Positions 1 through 7,703 of a stretch of DNA of 14,424 nt are shown here, piece after piece. The position numbers and the translations under genes are program-made. The notes beneath the pieces were generated by a model that saw only the letters and a list, made by a program, of their open reading frames with translations, was not told where the DNA came from and did no database searches. Source of the DNA: T1Sed10-7 sp040904745 (GTDB lineage Bacteria > Actinomycetota > Nitriliruptoria > Nitriliruptorales > Nitriliruptoraceae). Within the stretch, counting starts at the first letter, position 1, and each line of letters begins with the position of its first letter. Where the stretch lies: assembly GCA_040904745.1 (NCBI GenBank), contig JBBDSW010000204.1, positions 1 through 14,424 on the forward strand, read 5' to 3'.

Positions 1-84
1 ACTAGCCTGCTCGGACCCGTCCGACAGCGCACGACCACCGAAGCCTCGCCGAGGCACCGCACATCGACCACGAGAGGAACCTGT

Positions 85-1044
85 ATGCGCCGGTTGCGCC
101 TGAGCCGCCTGCTCGCCCCGATCGCCGTGCTCGCGCTCGTCCTCGCCGCCTGTGGGGGCGACGACCCCGACACCGACGGCGACACCGACGACGCCGCGGA
201 GGGTGACGCCGAGCTCGACGACGTCGACATCCCCGAGGACGGCCCCACCATCACCGTCGGCTCCTTCGACTTCCCCGAATCGACCATCCTGGCCGAGATC
301 TACGCCACCGCGCTCGAGGAGACCGGCTACCCGGTCGAGCGGGAACTGAACGTCGGCGCCCGGGAGCTGCTCTTCCCCGAACTCGAGGAGGGTGGGATCG
401 ACCTGCTGCCCGAGTACCTCGGCTCCGCCCTGGTGGTCGGCTTCGACGAGGCCCCGCCCGCCGGCGTCGACGAAGGCGTCACCACCCTCACCGAGGCGTT
501 CGAGGGCATGGGCGTGACCGTGCTCGCACCGACCCCGGCCCAGAACAGCAACACCTTCGTCGTGACCACGGAGTTCGCCGAAACCAACGACGTCACCGCC
601 GTCGGCGACCTCGCCGGCACCGGCGCCACCCTGGCCGGCCCGCCCGAGTGCGAGAACCGCGACACCTGCTACCAGGGCCTGCAGGACATCTACGGGCTCG
701 ACGACCTCCAGTTCGAGGCGATCGGTGAGGGCTCGGCCCGGCTGGTGGCACTCACCGAGGGCGACGCCGAGGTCATCCTGCTGTTCTCCACCGACGCCGT
801 GCTGGCCGACGAGTCGCTGATGGCGCTGGAGGAGCCGGAGGGGATGATCCCGCCGGAGAACATCATCCCGGTCCTGCGCACCGAGATCGTCGACGCCTAC
901 GGCGACGACGTCGTCACGCTGCTGGACACGATCGGTGAGTCGCTGACCACCGAGGTGCTGATCGACTTCAACGATCAGGCCAACCAGGGCACCGCACCGG
1001 ACGAGATCGCCCGTGGGTTCCTCACCGAGCTCGGCATCCTGTAG
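85..1044 (+). CDS. Glycine betaine/osmoprotectant ABC transporter substrate-binding lipoprotein
   Basis: This is a 319-residue extracytoplasmic binding protein of the OpuAC/ProX family. It would capture a quaternary-ammonium solute and deliver it to an ABC permease. Residues 1-23 are a lipoprotein signal peptide (Arg-rich start, hydrophobic core, lipobox L20-A-A-C23), so the mature protein is lipid-anchored at Cys23. A very acidic linker covers about residues 24-52. The binding domain follows, with family signatures near residues 54-75 (TITVGSFDFPESTILAEI) and 104-116 (GIDLLPEYLGSAL). A C-x5-C pair (C189, C195) is shared with the paralogue at 1243-2405. The ATG has a GAGGA Shine-Dalgarno at 74-78, 6 nt upstream. 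The gene converges on the transporter operon rather than being part of it, so it may be an alternative binding subunit with separate regulation. The exact ligand cannot be read from the sequence. Confidence 0.9.
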   Translation: MRRLRLSRLLAPIAVLALVLAACGGDDPDTDGDTDDAAEGDAELDDVDIPEDGPTITVGSFDFPESTILAEIYATALEETGYPVERELNVGARELLFPELEEGGIDLLPEYLGSALVVGFDEAPPAGVDEGVTTLTEAFEGMGVTVLAPTPAQNSNTFVVTTEFAETNDVTAVGDLAGTGATLAGPPECENRDTCYQGLQDIYGLDDLQFEAIGEGSARLVALTEGDAEVILLFSTDAVLADESLMALEEPEGMIPPENIIPVLRTEIVDAYGDDVVTLLDTIGESLTTEVLIDFNDQANQGTAPDEIARGFLTELGIL

Positions 1045-1067
1045 CGCGCCCCCGCCGATCGGGGAGG

Positions 1068-1086
1068 GACCGGGCCCTCGCCGGTC
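1068..1086 (+). terminator. Possible hairpin terminator after the first binding-protein gene
   Basis: GACCGG (1068-1073) pairs with CCGGTC (1081-1086) across a 7-nt loop, 23 nt after the stop codon. There is no T-run, so this is a weak call; a small CCCCG/CGGGG stem (1050-1064) lies even closer to the stop. Confidence 0.3.
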
Positions 1087-1187
1087 GCTCCCACGCCCCC
1101 GTACGTGCGGGTCCCCATACGGCGACTCGTCAGACCCCGCACTCATCCTCTCGACCTCGACGTTCGGCCCTTCCCGGGCGTACCGCG

Positions 1188-1221
1188 ACGGAGCCCGGGC
1201 TGATCCGCGCCCGGGCTCCGT
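1188..1221. terminator. Strong hairpin between convergent binding-protein genes
   Basis: ACGGAGCCCGGGC (1188-1200) and GCCCGGGCTCCGT (1209-1221) form a perfect 13-bp stem with an 8-nt loop. It begins 21 nt past the stop of the minus-strand gene (1243) and 143 nt past the plus-strand stop (1044). This position suits a bidirectional terminator. No U-tract follows on either strand, which is common for GC-rich actinobacterial terminators. The rest of 1045-1242 shows only weaker inverted repeats, for example 1105-1113 with 1133-1142. Confidence 0.6.
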
Positions 1222-1242
1222 GGTGTTGCGTGGGGTGCGGGC

Positions 1243-2405
1243 CTACAGCAGCCCGTTCTCCTCGAGCCACTCGGTGGCGACGTCGTCGGACTCGCGGAAC
1301 TCCAGGTCGGTCTGCACGTTCCAGGCGATCAGGTCCTCGGTCTCGATCATCGCGCTCAGTTCGTTGATCGCGTCGACGAGGTCCTGCCCGTAGGCGTCGA
1401 TCAGCTCATCACGCAGGATCGGCGCGATGTTCTGCGCCGGGTGCAGCCCCAGGTCGTCCTCGAGCACCTTGAAGCCGAACTCGTCGATCTGCGGTGCGGT
1501 GTCGTTCCAGATCACGGCGTCGACCTCCTCGGCGTCCAGCGCCTCACCGAGGATCGGACCGAACTCGATCGTCTGCGTGTCGGCGAACCCGATGTCGTAG
1601 ATGTCCGGNNNNNNNNNNNNNNNNNNNNNNNNNNNNNNNNNNNNNNNNNNNNNNNNNNNNNNNNNNNNNNNNNNNNNNNNNNNNNNNNNNNNNNNNNNNN
1701 NNNNNNNNTCGGACCGAACTCGATCGTCTGCGTGTCGGCGAACCCGATGTCGTAGATGTCCGGGTCGGTGTAGCCGAGGAAGCACTGCGGGCGCTCGAAG
1801 CACTGTGCGGAGGCCCCGAACCGCACCTCGTTGTCAGGGACGTCGGAGATCGTCTCACCGTCGAAGTCCCCGCGGACCACGAAGGCGTCCCCGTCGACCG
1901 CCGGGGTGTACTCGAGCACCGTGGCGCCGAGTTCCTCGTACGCGGGCCGGATGGCCTCCATCACCTCATCGGGGTCACCGGAGCTCTCCTCGTCGGGAGC
2001 CAGGGCCGTCTGCGAACCGCCGATGTAGTCGACGATCATGTTGAGCTCACCGGTCTCGATGCCCTGGACCGCCTCGTCGCGGAAGCCGGCCGGTGTGAGG
2101 AGGTCGACGTCGTAGCCGAGCCCCTGGAGGTACTGGCCGTAGACCTCGGCCAGCGTGATGGCCTCGGAGAAGTCCTGGCCGCGGATCACGATCTGCGGAC
2201 CGTCACCGGGAGCGACGGTGCCATCGGCGTCCTCGGCGTCCTCGGCGTCGGCGATCGCCAGGTCCCCGTCATCGCCGCCGAGGCCACCGAACGCGAGGAA
2301 CAGCGCGATCGCGGCGATGACGACGAGCGCGATCAGGTTGAGCGGCTTCTGGTACCACTGACGCTCGTCGGTGCCGTCCTCCGGGCCGGTCGGTGTGTCA
2401 CTCAC
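1243..2405 (-). CDS. Membrane-anchored osmoprotectant ABC transporter substrate-binding protein (interrupted by assembly gap)
   Basis: This is a second OpuAC/ProX-type binding protein and the last gene of the minus-strand transporter operon. As scaffolded it is interrupted by 100 N and its halves are in different frames. Merging the 55-bp duplicate at the gap gives one continuous 335-residue protein. The GTG start at 2405 has AGGAG at 2412-2416, 6 nt upstream; a longer reading from 2492 lacks such support. There is no lipobox: one transmembrane helix (about residues 22-40) follows a short hydrophilic N-terminus and precedes an acidic linker (44-68). The binding domain then runs to the end, with QIVIRGQDFSEAITLAEVY at 71-89 and a C-x5-C pair (C202, C208) matching the paralogue at 85-1044. 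It probably acts as an anchored receptor for the two permeases. It is separated from the upstream permease gene by 143 nt containing a strong hairpin. Confidence 0.88.
1554..1608. repeat. 55-bp contig-end duplicate, left copy
   Basis: This stretch is identical to 1709-1763, and the N-gap starts immediately after it. It encodes part of the minus-strand binding protein, around residues 216-234. It is best read as the unmerged end of one contig, not a biological repeat. Confidence 0.93.
1609..1708. other. Assembly gap of exactly 100 N
   Basis: Exactly 100 undetermined bases, a conventional scaffold placeholder of unknown true size. The flanks are an identical 55-bp sequence, so the real gap is probably negative: the contigs overlap and no sequence is missing. 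Confidence 0.97.
1709..1763. repeat. 55-bp contig-end duplicate, right copy
   Basis: Exact copy of 1554-1608 beginning at the first base after the N-run. Removing one copy plus the Ns (155 bases, not a multiple of three) joins the two out-of-phase halves of the binding-protein gene in a single frame. Confidence 0.93.
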
Positions 2406-2411
2406 ATCTGA

Positions 2412-2416
2412 CTCCT
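2412..2416 (-). promoter_or_regulatory. Shine-Dalgarno deciding the GTG start of the second binding protein
   Basis: AGGAG on the minus strand lies 6 nt before the GTG at 2405-2403. It favours this start over the upstream in-frame start at 2492, whose extra 29 residues look unlike a signal peptide. Confidence 0.75.
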
Positions 2417-2448
2417 GGGTCGGGAACCTCGCCGCCCGCGCGGCGTTT

Positions 2449-2473
2449 GTCGTCCTGCCCGTTGCAGGACGAC
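2449..2473 (-). promoter_or_regulatory. Intercistronic hairpin between permease and binding-protein genes
   Basis: GTCGTCCTGC (2449-2458) and GCAGGACGAC (2464-2473) form a perfect 10-bp stem with a 5-nt loop. It lies 43 nt upstream of the binding-protein GTG and 75 nt after the permease stop. Intercistronic stems next to binding-protein genes often stabilise or partly terminate transcripts so that the binding protein is made in excess. Whether this one acts as stabiliser, attenuator or terminator cannot be told from sequence. No convincing promoter was seen in 2406-2548. Confidence 0.5.
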
Positions 2474-2548
2474 GCTGGGTACGTCGGTGCACAAGGGTAC
2501 GACGACGCTAGGGGGCCTGGACGGGTCCTGCCACGTCGCGGTGCGAAC

Positions 2549-3340
2549 TCACGTGCCGACCATCTGCTTGCGTACGGCCATCGTCCGATCGGAACGACGT
2601 CCGGAGAGCCGCCGGACGCCGGGTGGCTTGGCCAGCCACTCGATCGCCACGAACGTGACCGCGGTGATCCCGGCCAGGATCGCGATCAGGATCGTGCCGC
2701 CGAGCACGAGCGTCGGGTTGTTCTGTCCGATGCCGTCACGCACGTACCGGCCGAGGCCGTCGCCACCGAGGAAGGCGCGGATCGGCTCGGTGGCCACCAC
2801 CTGGACGGAGGCGACCCGGACCCCGGTGAAGATGACCGTGAGCGCCAGGGGCAGCTCGACGGTCAGGAGCACCTCGCGCTCGGTGAACCCCATCGCACGG
2901 GCGGCGTTGACGGCCGCCGGGTCGACCTGCTTCACCGCGGTGTAGGTCGACAGGTACATCGGCGGCACCGTGAGCAGGATCAACGCGAGGAAGATCGGCC
3001 ACGGCTCGAACCCGTAGCCGGCCCGCAGCGACACCGGGACCAGGAGCCCCGCGATCGCGAAGGTCGGGATCGCCCGACCGATGTTGACGACCCACGCCGA
3101 GCCCAGCTCGGCCTTCCGCAGGTGCGCGAGCAACGCCGCTGTCGGCACCGCCAGCAGCACGGAGACCACGATCACCGCGATGACCAGGACCAAGGTGTCG
3201 GCGAGCGAGTCCAGGATGCCGCTGCCACCCGTCCACGTGGCGGGGTCCGTGAACCACTCCCCCAGCGTGATGTCGCGGGGCACGGCCGCCTGGGCGAGCC
3301 AGTGCACCGCCGGGGGGACCCACGTCGCGGCGGCCATCAC
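2549..3340 (-). CDS. Osmoprotectant ABC transporter permease (second permease)
   Basis: This is a 263-residue inner-membrane permease of the BPD_transp_1/OpuCB-type family. It would form half of the translocation channel with the product of 3337-4011. Hydrophobic helices lie near residues 50-70, 90-105, 115-130, 165-182 and 212-235. The coupling-helix EAA loop is at about 143-165 (VNAARAMGFTEREVLLTVELP), and FLGGDGLG near 190-197 matches the usual GAGGLG-type element. The start is GTG at 3340, whose GTGA overlaps the upstream gene's TGA by 4 nt, so the two are probably translationally coupled. An in-frame ATG directly follows at 3337. The first 40 residues form a loose hydrophilic extension before the first helix. 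Confidence 0.9.
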   Translation of the reverse strand: MMAAATWVPPAVHWLAQAAVPRDITLGEWFTDPATWTGGSGILDSLADTLVLVIAVIVVSVLLAVPTAALLAHLRKAELGSAWVVNIGRAIPTFAIAGLLVPVSLRAGYGFEPWPIFLALILLTVPPMYLSTYTAVKQVDPAAVNAARAMGFTEREVLLTVELPLALTVIFTGVRVASVQVVATEPIRAFLGGDGLGRYVRDGIGQNNPTLVLGGTILIAILAGITAVTFVAIEWLAKPPGVRRLSGRRSDRTMAVRKQMVGT

Positions 3341-4011
3341 GACTTCTGCCTGCGTCGGGCCCAGGGGGTCAGCCAGGCCCCCAGGGCGAAGAACAGCAGG
3401 TCGAACAGCAGCGCCAGCAGGATCGACAGCGACGCGCCGATCGTGAGCGGCGTCCAGAAGGCCCGGCGCAGGCCGTCGAGGATCAGCCCTCCGAGCCCGC
3501 CGTAGCCGACGATCGCGGCCACCGTCACCAGCCCGACGGTGGTCACCGTCGCGATCCTAAGGCCGTTGATGATGTAGGGCACCGCGATCGGCACCTCGAC
3601 GGTGAACAGCCGCTGTGTCGGCGTGAGCCCCATCCCGTCGGCTGCCTCGCGCACCGCGGCGGGCACGGCCGAGAAGCCATCCAGGATGTTGGTGACCAGG
3701 ATCAGGATCGTGAAGGCGGTCAGCGGGATCAGCGCGGTCACCAACCCGAGCCCGAAGTAGGCCACCAGGACGCCGAAGAACGCGACCGAGGGGATCGTGT
3801 ACAGGAAGGCCGCGAACAGCGTGATCGGGGTGACGGTCCAGCGGTAGCGCATGCCGGCGAAGGCCAGCCCCGCGGAGATGACGAACCCGAACCCGACGGC
3901 CAGCAGGGTGAGCTGCACGTGCTGGAAGATCGCCTCCGCGATGCGGTCCCACTGCTCGACGAAGTAGCTCCACCGCAGCAGTGGGTTGGCGGCGCGGGTG
4001 GCCAGGAACAC
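3337..4011 (-). CDS. Osmoprotectant ABC transporter permease (first permease)
   Basis: This is a 224-residue inner-membrane permease, the size usual for OpuCB/OpuCD-like subunits. Helices fall near residues 33-52, 62-85, 90-110, 147-170 and 190-212. The EAA coupling loop is at about 119-142 (AVREAADGMGLTPTQRLFTVEVP) and GYGGLGGLI at 169-177. The GTG start at 4011 lies 2 nt after the ATPase stop, and its own stop overlaps the next permease start. The ATPase and both permeases are therefore one tightly packed transcription unit. A few extra residues before the first helix (residues 1-20) are not diagnostic. The solute is inferred from family and gene context only. Confidence 0.9.
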   Translation of the reverse strand: MFLATRAANPLLRWSYFVEQWDRIAEAIFQHVQLTLLAVGFGFVISAGLAFAGMRYRWTVTPITLFAAFLYTIPSVAFFGVLVAYFGLGLVTALIPLTAFTILILVTNILDGFSAVPAAVREAADGMGLTPTQRLFTVEVPIAVPYIINGLRIATVTTVGLVTVAAIVGYGGLGGLILDGLRRAFWTPLTIGASLSILLALLFDLLFFALGAWLTPWARRRQKS

Positions 4012-4013
4012 GG

Positions 4014-5150
4014 TCAGCCCACCGGCTCGGCCGCGGCGGACAGGTCACCCTCCAGCCCCGCGCGGATCCGCTCCAGGGTGACCACGCCGCAGAACCGCCC
4101 GTCGTCGTTGATGACGGCGACGGAGGTTCGGGAGTTCATGATCACCTCCATGGCGTTGCGCAGCGTGCTCGAGGGCTCCACCTGTGCGGCCGGCAGGAAG
4201 CGGTGCAGGTCGTCGAGGCGGACCCCGTCCTCGACCTCGCTGCCCTGGACCCAGCCGAGGAACGCCTCCCCGTCGGTCACCCCGAGCCACTCGCTGCGCT
4301 GGTCGGCCAGGACCGCACGAGCGTCGGGCGGGGGCGTGTCGATCGGGACGACCGGGCCCTGTTCGTAGGGCAGGTCCCCGACGGTGGCCAGGGTGAGGCG
4401 GCGCATGGAGCGGTCGTCGCCGACGAAGGACTCGACGAAGTCGCTGGCCGGCTCGCGCAGCAGCTCGTCCGGGGAGGCGTACTGCTCCACCACCCCGCCG
4501 ACGTTGAGCAGGACGATCTTGTCGGCGATCTTGATCGCCTCGTCGAGATCGTGGGTGACCAGCACGATCGTCTTGTGGACCCGGGCCTGGAGCTCGAGCA
4601 GCTCGTCCTGGAGCCGGCCACGCACGATCGGGTCGACGGCGCCGAAGGGTTCGTCCATCAGCAGCACCGGCGGGTCCGCGGCCAGGGCGCGGGCGACGCC
4701 GACGCGCTGCTGCTGACCGCCGGAGAGCTCGTCGGGGTAGCGCGACAGCATCTCGTGGTCGATGCCGACCACCTCGACGAGGTCCTCGACGCGGGCACGG
4801 ATCCGGGTCTTGTCCCACCCCAGCGTGCGTGGGACCGTGGCGATGTTCGCCTCGATCGTGCGGTGCGGGAACAGCCCGACCTGCTGGATCACGTACCCGA
4901 TATCACGACGAAGCTCCGTGACGGGCCGCTCAGCCACGTCCTCGCCCTGGATCTCGATCCGCCCCGACGTCGGCTCGATCAGCCGGTTGATCATCCGAAG
5001 CGTCGTGGTCTTGCCGCACCCCGACGGGCCGATCAGCACCACGATCGAGCCCTCGTCCACGTCGAGGTCGAGTCCGGAGACCGCATCCTCCGTCGTCCCC
5101 GGGAACCGCTTGGTGACGCCGCGAAGCCGGATCGCCGGCGTGGTTTCCAT
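4014..5150 (-). CDS. Osmoprotectant ABC transporter ATPase with C-terminal CBS domains
   Basis: This is a 378-residue cytoplasmic ATPase of the ProV/OpuA type that powers import through the two downstream permeases. The nucleotide-binding domain is complete: Walker A GPSGCGKTT (41-49), Q-loop at Q89-Q90, signature LSGGQ (142-146), Walker B VLLMDEP (162-168) and switch His200. Residues about 250-370 form two CBS repeats; the second contains TSVAVINDDGRFCGVVTLE at 342-360. In the characterised OpuA system such CBS modules gate transport by ionic strength, which suggests osmotic control here too. The ATG start at 5150 sits just before the conserved AIRLRGVTKRF; an upstream reading to 5270 would run into the divergent promoter region and is rejected. 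It is the first gene of the operon and diverges from the aminopeptidase gene across 5151-5293. Confidence 0.93.
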   Translation of the reverse strand: METTPAIRLRGVTKRFPGTTEDAVSGLDLDVDEGSIVVLIGPSGCGKTTTLRMINRLIEPTSGRIEIQGEDVAERPVTELRRDIGYVIQQVGLFPHRTIEANIATVPRTLGWDKTRIRARVEDLVEVVGIDHEMLSRYPDELSGGQQQRVGVARALAADPPVLLMDEPFGAVDPIVRGRLQDELLELQARVHKTIVLVTHDLDEAIKIADKIVLLNVGGVVEQYASPDELLREPASDFVESFVGDDRSMRRLTLATVGDLPYEQGPVVPIDTPPPDARAVLADQRSEWLGVTDGEAFLGWVQGSEVEDGVRLDDLHRFLPAAQVEPSSTLRNAMEVIMNSRTSVAVINDDGRFCGVVTLERIRAGLEGDLSAAAEPVG

Positions 5151-5293
5151 GAGGATGGTCCCGCCCCTGTGCGTGGTCCGGTGACCCTGCTGGCTCGCGG
5201 ATGCTATCCGGGTCCCCGGTGGTGGGTGTAGCCCGGCGCCGGTGGTCAGTAGGCTCGAGTGGCCCCCCACCGTCTCACCGGAGCCCCAGCGAC

Positions 5294-6772
5294 GTGCCGA
5301 GCCTGCCGAACGTCCACGTCACCACCGACGCGGTCACCGAACTCGCCGTGGATGCGCTCGTCGTGCCCGTCTTCCGGGGGGCGATCGAGGGGCCGGGGAC
5401 CGACACCGCGCTGCGTGCCGTCGGCCTCGAGGAGGTCCCGCGCCAGGCGGACTTCCGCGGCAAGCCCGGCGAGGTCCTCCACCTCGCCGCCCCTGGGCAG
5501 CCCTGGGGACGCGTGACGCTGGTCGGCCTCGGCCGCCTCGACGAGCTCGATCCGGCGATGATCCGTCGCGCCGCCGGTGCCGCGACCCGGTCGTTGGCCA
5601 CGACCGCCGCGACGATCGCGACGACGCTGCCGCTGGTCGAGGCCTCGATCGCCTCGATCCGTGCGGCCGCGGAAGGCGCCCTGCTCGGCGCCTACCGCTT
5701 CGACGAAGCCCGCAGCGACGCCAAGCCGTACGCCCTGACCGACGTCACCCTGGTCGTGCCGTCGTCGCTGGCGGAGAAGGCGACCACGGCGGTCACCCGC
5801 GCCAGCCTGCACGCCCGCGCACAGTGCGTCGCCCGCGACCTCGTCGCACGGCCGCCGAACCGGCTCGGGCCCGAGGAGGTCGCCGCCTACACCCGCGACC
5901 TCCTCGACGACCACGTCGAGGTCGAGGTCTGGGGCGAGGACCGGCTCCGCGAGGAGCGCTGCGGCGGCCTGCTCGCCGTGGCCGCCGGCTCCGCGAGTCC
6001 GCCACAGCTGGTGCGACTGCGCTACCGCCCGGACGAGCCCGTCGCGTCCGTGTCGCTGGTGGGCAAGGGCATCACCTTCGACAGCGGCGGGATCTCGCTC
6101 AAGCGGCCGTCGACGCTGATGGACGCGATGAAGGGCGACATGGGCGGGGTCGCCGCCGTCATCGGCGTCTTCAGCGTGCTCGCCGACCTGCAGGTGCCCG
6201 TCGAGGTCCATGCCGAGCTGTGCCTGGCCGAGAACCTGCCGAGCGGCAGCGCCACCCGGCCCTCCGACGTCGTCACCTTCCGGGACGGAACCACCGTCGA
6301 GGTGATGAACACCGATGCGGAGGGACGCCTGGTCCTGGCCGACGGGCTCATCCTGGCGGCCGAGTCGGACGTGGACGCGATCGTGGACCTGGCCACGCTG
6401 ACCGGTGCGGTCTCCGGAGCGATCGGCGCGCATGCCGTCGGCGTGTTCTCCAACGACGACGACCTGCTGCGGCAGCTGCTCACAGCCGGTGAGGTGGCCG
6501 GTGAGCCGAGCTGGCACCTGCCCCTGTGGGAGGAGCTGCGCGAAGGGCTCGAGTCGGACGTCGCCGATCTCAAGAACATCGGCGACAAGGGCCGTGGGGC
6601 CGGGGCGTCGGTCGCCGGGCTGTTCCTCAGGCACTTCGTCGACGGGACGCCGTGGGCCCACCTGGACATCGCGGGGCCGGCCTGGCGCGACGAGGACCGC
6701 GACCACCTGAGCCGCCACGGCACGGGCGTGCCCGTGCGGACCATCCTGCACTGGCTCGAGCAGGCGGACTGA
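5294..6772 (+). CDS. pepA: Leucyl aminopeptidase (M17 family)
   Basis: This is a cytosolic dinuclear-metal aminopeptidase that removes N-terminal residues from peptides and recycles amino acids. The predicted protein has 492 residues, close to the usual size. The N-terminal macro-like domain covers about residues 1-170 and the catalytic M17 domain the rest. Metal ligands expected for the family are all present: K258 and D263 (GKGITFDSGG), D282 (MKGDMGG), and D341 and E343 in the signature NTDAEGRL (339-346). The catalytic Lys270 and Arg345 are also present. I chose the GTG at 5294 because GGAG lies at 5280-5283 and the protein then begins with the usual VHVTTDAV strand; a start at 5201 would add 31 atypical residues. 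It is divergent from the transporter ATPase and ends in a hairpin shared with the next gene. Confidence 0.93.
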   Translation: MPSLPNVHVTTDAVTELAVDALVVPVFRGAIEGPGTDTALRAVGLEEVPRQADFRGKPGEVLHLAAPGQPWGRVTLVGLGRLDELDPAMIRRAAGAATRSLATTAATIATTLPLVEASIASIRAAAEGALLGAYRFDEARSDAKPYALTDVTLVVPSSLAEKATTAVTRASLHARAQCVARDLVARPPNRLGPEEVAAYTRDLLDDHVEVEVWGEDRLREERCGGLLAVAAGSASPPQLVRLRYRPDEPVASVSLVGKGITFDSGGISLKRPSTLMDAMKGDMGGVAAVIGVFSVLADLQVPVEVHAELCLAENLPSGSATRPSDVVTFRDGTTVEVMNTDAEGRLVLADGLILAAESDVDAIVDLATLTGAVSGAIGAHAVGVFSNDDDLLRQLLTAGEVAGEPSWHLPLWEELREGLESDVADLKNIGDKGRGAGASVAGLFLRHFVDGTPWAHLDIAGPAWRDEDRDHLSRHGTGVPVRTILHWLEQAD

Positions 6773-6812
6773 GGGGCGCCGTCCGCCGACCGCCGGCCGG
6801 ACGCGGCCCCTC
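6771..6812. terminator. Shared bidirectional terminator hairpin
   Basis: GAGGGGC (6771-6777) pairs with GCCCCTC (6806-6812). After a 2-by-2 mismatch, CGTCCG (6780-6785) pairs with CGGACG (6798-6803), closing a 12-nt loop. The stem starts within the aminopeptidase stop codon and ends 8 nt before the stop of the convergent lipoprotein gene, so it is placed to terminate both. Confidence 0.65.
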
Positions 6813-6820
6813 GCGGGTCG

Positions 6821-7570
6821 TCAATCGACCGTGAAGGTGACCTCGTCGTACTCCACGCGGGCACCCGAGGACCCTTCGTTGACGAAGACGACCACGGTCC
6901 AGTCACCTGGGGTCCAGAACGTCTCCTCGAAACCGAAGGAGTCCCAGGTGCCGAGGGTGCCGCCCTCGGTGATCCCGCTCAGGGTCGGCGAGGTGTCCTG
7001 CTCGTGGAACGCTTCGTACTGGAGGTTGGCTTCGAAGGACTCGGAGCACCCGATGAACTCGACGAGCACCGGTCCGGGACCAGCGTCGAGCCAGGTTGGA
7101 TCCGTGTCCGCCGGGAAGGCGATGATCGCGCCGGGCGGCGGGTCGGTCACGGTCGTGCAATCCGCCGATGCCTGTGCGGCCGGCGGGGGTCGGTGCTCCC
7201 CGGTCGCGCTCGTCGTCGGCGCGTCAGCGGGCTCGTCGGGCGCGGGGTCCGGGTCGGGTTCAGCGTCCGCGTCGCCGTCGGGCGCGGGGTCCGGGTCGGG
7301 TTCAGCGTCCGCGTCGCCGTCACCGGCCGCCTCGCCGTCACCGGCCGCGTCGGGCTCCTCCCCCGCGACGTCTTCCGGTGCCGGTTCCTGTTCGGGATCG
7401 GAGGACGTCTCATCGGCAGGGAGAGCCGTCCCGTCATCGGCATCGTCGCCGGGCTCGTCGCCGCCGCATCCCGCCAGCAGCAACGCCACGCAGAGCCCGC
7501 CGAGCCACGGCACCACCCGCCAGGACAGGTACCCGGCAGGACGCCTTCGAGGTGCTCGGTGATGGCTCAT
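6821..7570 (-). CDS. Lipoprotein of unknown function with acidic Pro/Asp repeat linker
   Basis: I do not recognise a specific family. The 249-residue product starts at ATG 7570, supported by AGGAG at 7578-7582, 7 nt upstream; an upstream start at 7603 has no such support. Residues 1-35 are a long lipoprotein signal with lipobox L32-A-G-C35. Residues about 36-135 are a disordered acidic linker rich in Asp, Glu, Pro and Ala, including two exact copies of GDADAEPDPDPAPD. The last 114 residues form a probable beta-rich domain with two cysteines (C138, C175) that could pair, ending in alternating strands (WTVVVFVNEGSS, VEYDEVTFTVD). The layout suggests a surface-anchored domain held away from the membrane on a spacer. 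The C-terminal part loosely resembles secreted beta-sandwich domains, but no function can be assigned. Confidence 0.8.
   Translation of the reverse strand: MSHHRAPRRRPAGYLSWRVVPWLGGLCVALLLAGCGGDEPGDDADDGTALPADETSSDPEQEPAPEDVAGEEPDAAGDGEAAGDGDADAEPDPDPAPDGDADAEPDPDPAPDEPADAPTTSATGEHRPPPAAQASADCTTVTDPPPGAIIAFPADTDPTWLDAGPGPVLVEFIGCSESFEANLQYEAFHEQDTSPTLSGITEGGTLGTWDSFGFEETFWTPGDWTVVVFVNEGSSGARVEYDEVTFTVD
7235..7318 (-). repeat. Two exact 42-bp tandem repeats inside the lipoprotein linker
   Basis: Units 7235-7276 and 7277-7318 are identical and encode the same 14 residues (GDADAEPDPDPAPD). A shorter 18-bp degenerate repeat follows (gtcaccggccgc twice, from 7319). The unit is a multiple of three, so copy number can change without a frameshift. 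Confidence 0.9.
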
Positions 7571-7703
7571 CGCTCGACTCCTGCCGGTGGGGTACTCGCG
7601 CATGGGCGCGGCAACCTAGTCGACGGCCGCAGAACGCAGGGTGAACCACGCCGGGCGCCCACCCGTCGTCCCGGCTGCAGGGCGGGTCGAGGTGAACCTG
7701 GCT

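Noticed and set aside
1554..1763. A genuine tandem duplication inside the binding-protein gene
   Set aside because: The copies are identical and abut a 100-N placeholder exactly, and merging them restores the reading frame. Contig overlap explains this better.
2393..3505. Long plus-strand open frame antisense to the permeases
   Set aside because: The composition is Arg/Asp/His-rich shadow typical of GC-rich DNA, while the opposite strand encodes clear permeases with EAA loops.
5151..5293. Divergent promoters between the transporter ATPase and pepA
   Set aside because: Promoters must lie here or nearby, but no pair of -35 and -10 hexamers with proper spacing was convincing on either strand.
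5246..6751. Long minus-strand open frame of 501 residues opposite the aminopeptidase
   Set aside because: It is a shadow of pepA, whose metal-binding motifs are intact on the plus strand.
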